Origin: Pseudomonadota bacterium | GTDB taxonomy: Bacteria > Pseudomonadota > Gammaproteobacteria > Acidiferrobacterales > Acidiferrobacteraceae | Direction: 5' to 3' | DNA: 28,381 nt | NCBI GenBank assembly: GCA_021797365.1 | Contig: JAJZZU010000003.1 | Location: forward strand, 1-28,381 | Part shown: one piece after another, positions 28,362-28,381 of the stretch | How the letters are laid out: every line of letters begins with the position of its first letter | Position numbering within the stretch: the first letter of the stretch is position 1 | Position numbers and translations under genes: made by a program | The notes under the pieces: generated by a model | What the model was told of the DNA's origin: nothing | Databases searched by the model: none | Seen by the model: only the letters and a program-made list of their open reading frames with translations

Positions 28362-28381
28362 GGCCATAACTCCTCGCATCT

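Noticed and set aside
1..28381. CRISPR arrays, rRNA, tRNA and insertion sequences
   Set aside because: No evenly spaced repeat-spacer pattern, no rRNA or cloverleaf-like sequence, and no transposase frame or terminal inverted repeats with target duplication were seen.

Overview
The window is a GC-rich, gammaproteobacterial-type conjugative or mobilizable element (plasmid or integrative element) in which almost every gene lies on the minus strand. The evidence is a MobF/TrwC-type relaxase-helicase, a TrwB/TraD-type coupling protein, a ribbon-helix-helix relaxosome protein, a TraK-TraL-TraM (or StbA-B-C)-like trio, topoisomerase III, an ArdC antirestriction protein, a Dam-like adenine methylase and a large primase-helicase. 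Host genus cannot be fixed from sequence alone; an acidophilic Acidithiobacillus/Acidiferrobacter-like host is only a guess. No mating-pore (VirB-like) genes, integrase or classical Rep gene are seen, so the element must extend beyond the window or depend on others.

Layout, left to right. 1-312: non-coding edge with TGGACCAA repeats. 313-3064: establishment and defence-evasion genes (small basic protein behind an operator pair, ArdC behind a giant inverted repeat, adenine methylase, M41-like peptidase). 3064-6271: a tightly coupled operon ending in topB and a membrane protein. 6331-8497: four small units with lipoprotein and outer-membrane barrel genes. 8556-13752: traI, two mini-genes that look like truncated relatives of traI and traD, traD, and an RHH protein. 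13804-15669: TraM/TraL/TraK-like genes. 15670-16690: a 1 kb non-coding repeat-rich region, the best candidate for oriT and/or control sites. 16691-20251: small proteins and an OmpA-domain/barrel protein. 20387-21877: the only long plus-strand gene, a PD-(D/E)XK nuclease-like protein. 22155-27383: primase-helicase, hypothetical gene, HTH gene with a good sigma70 promoter and iteron-like repeats, and an AlpA-like HTH gene. 27666-28361: type IV pilin, possibly outside the element.

The most striking signal is a 19-bp motif (gene-strand consensus ATTTCCCYCGGCGCSGATA) found 12 times between 3046 and 20312. It always lies in the gap before a minus-strand gene or operon, often touching the previous stop codon, and is followed in several cases by a GC hairpin and a very strong GGAGGT ribosome site. 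It divides the transfer and surface-protein region into units that look like one regulon; I did not notice it in the replication half. A second strong signal is an imperfect inverted repeat of about 244 bp that spans the ardC start codon, with the geometry expected of a single-stranded-DNA promoter for expression on entry into a new host.
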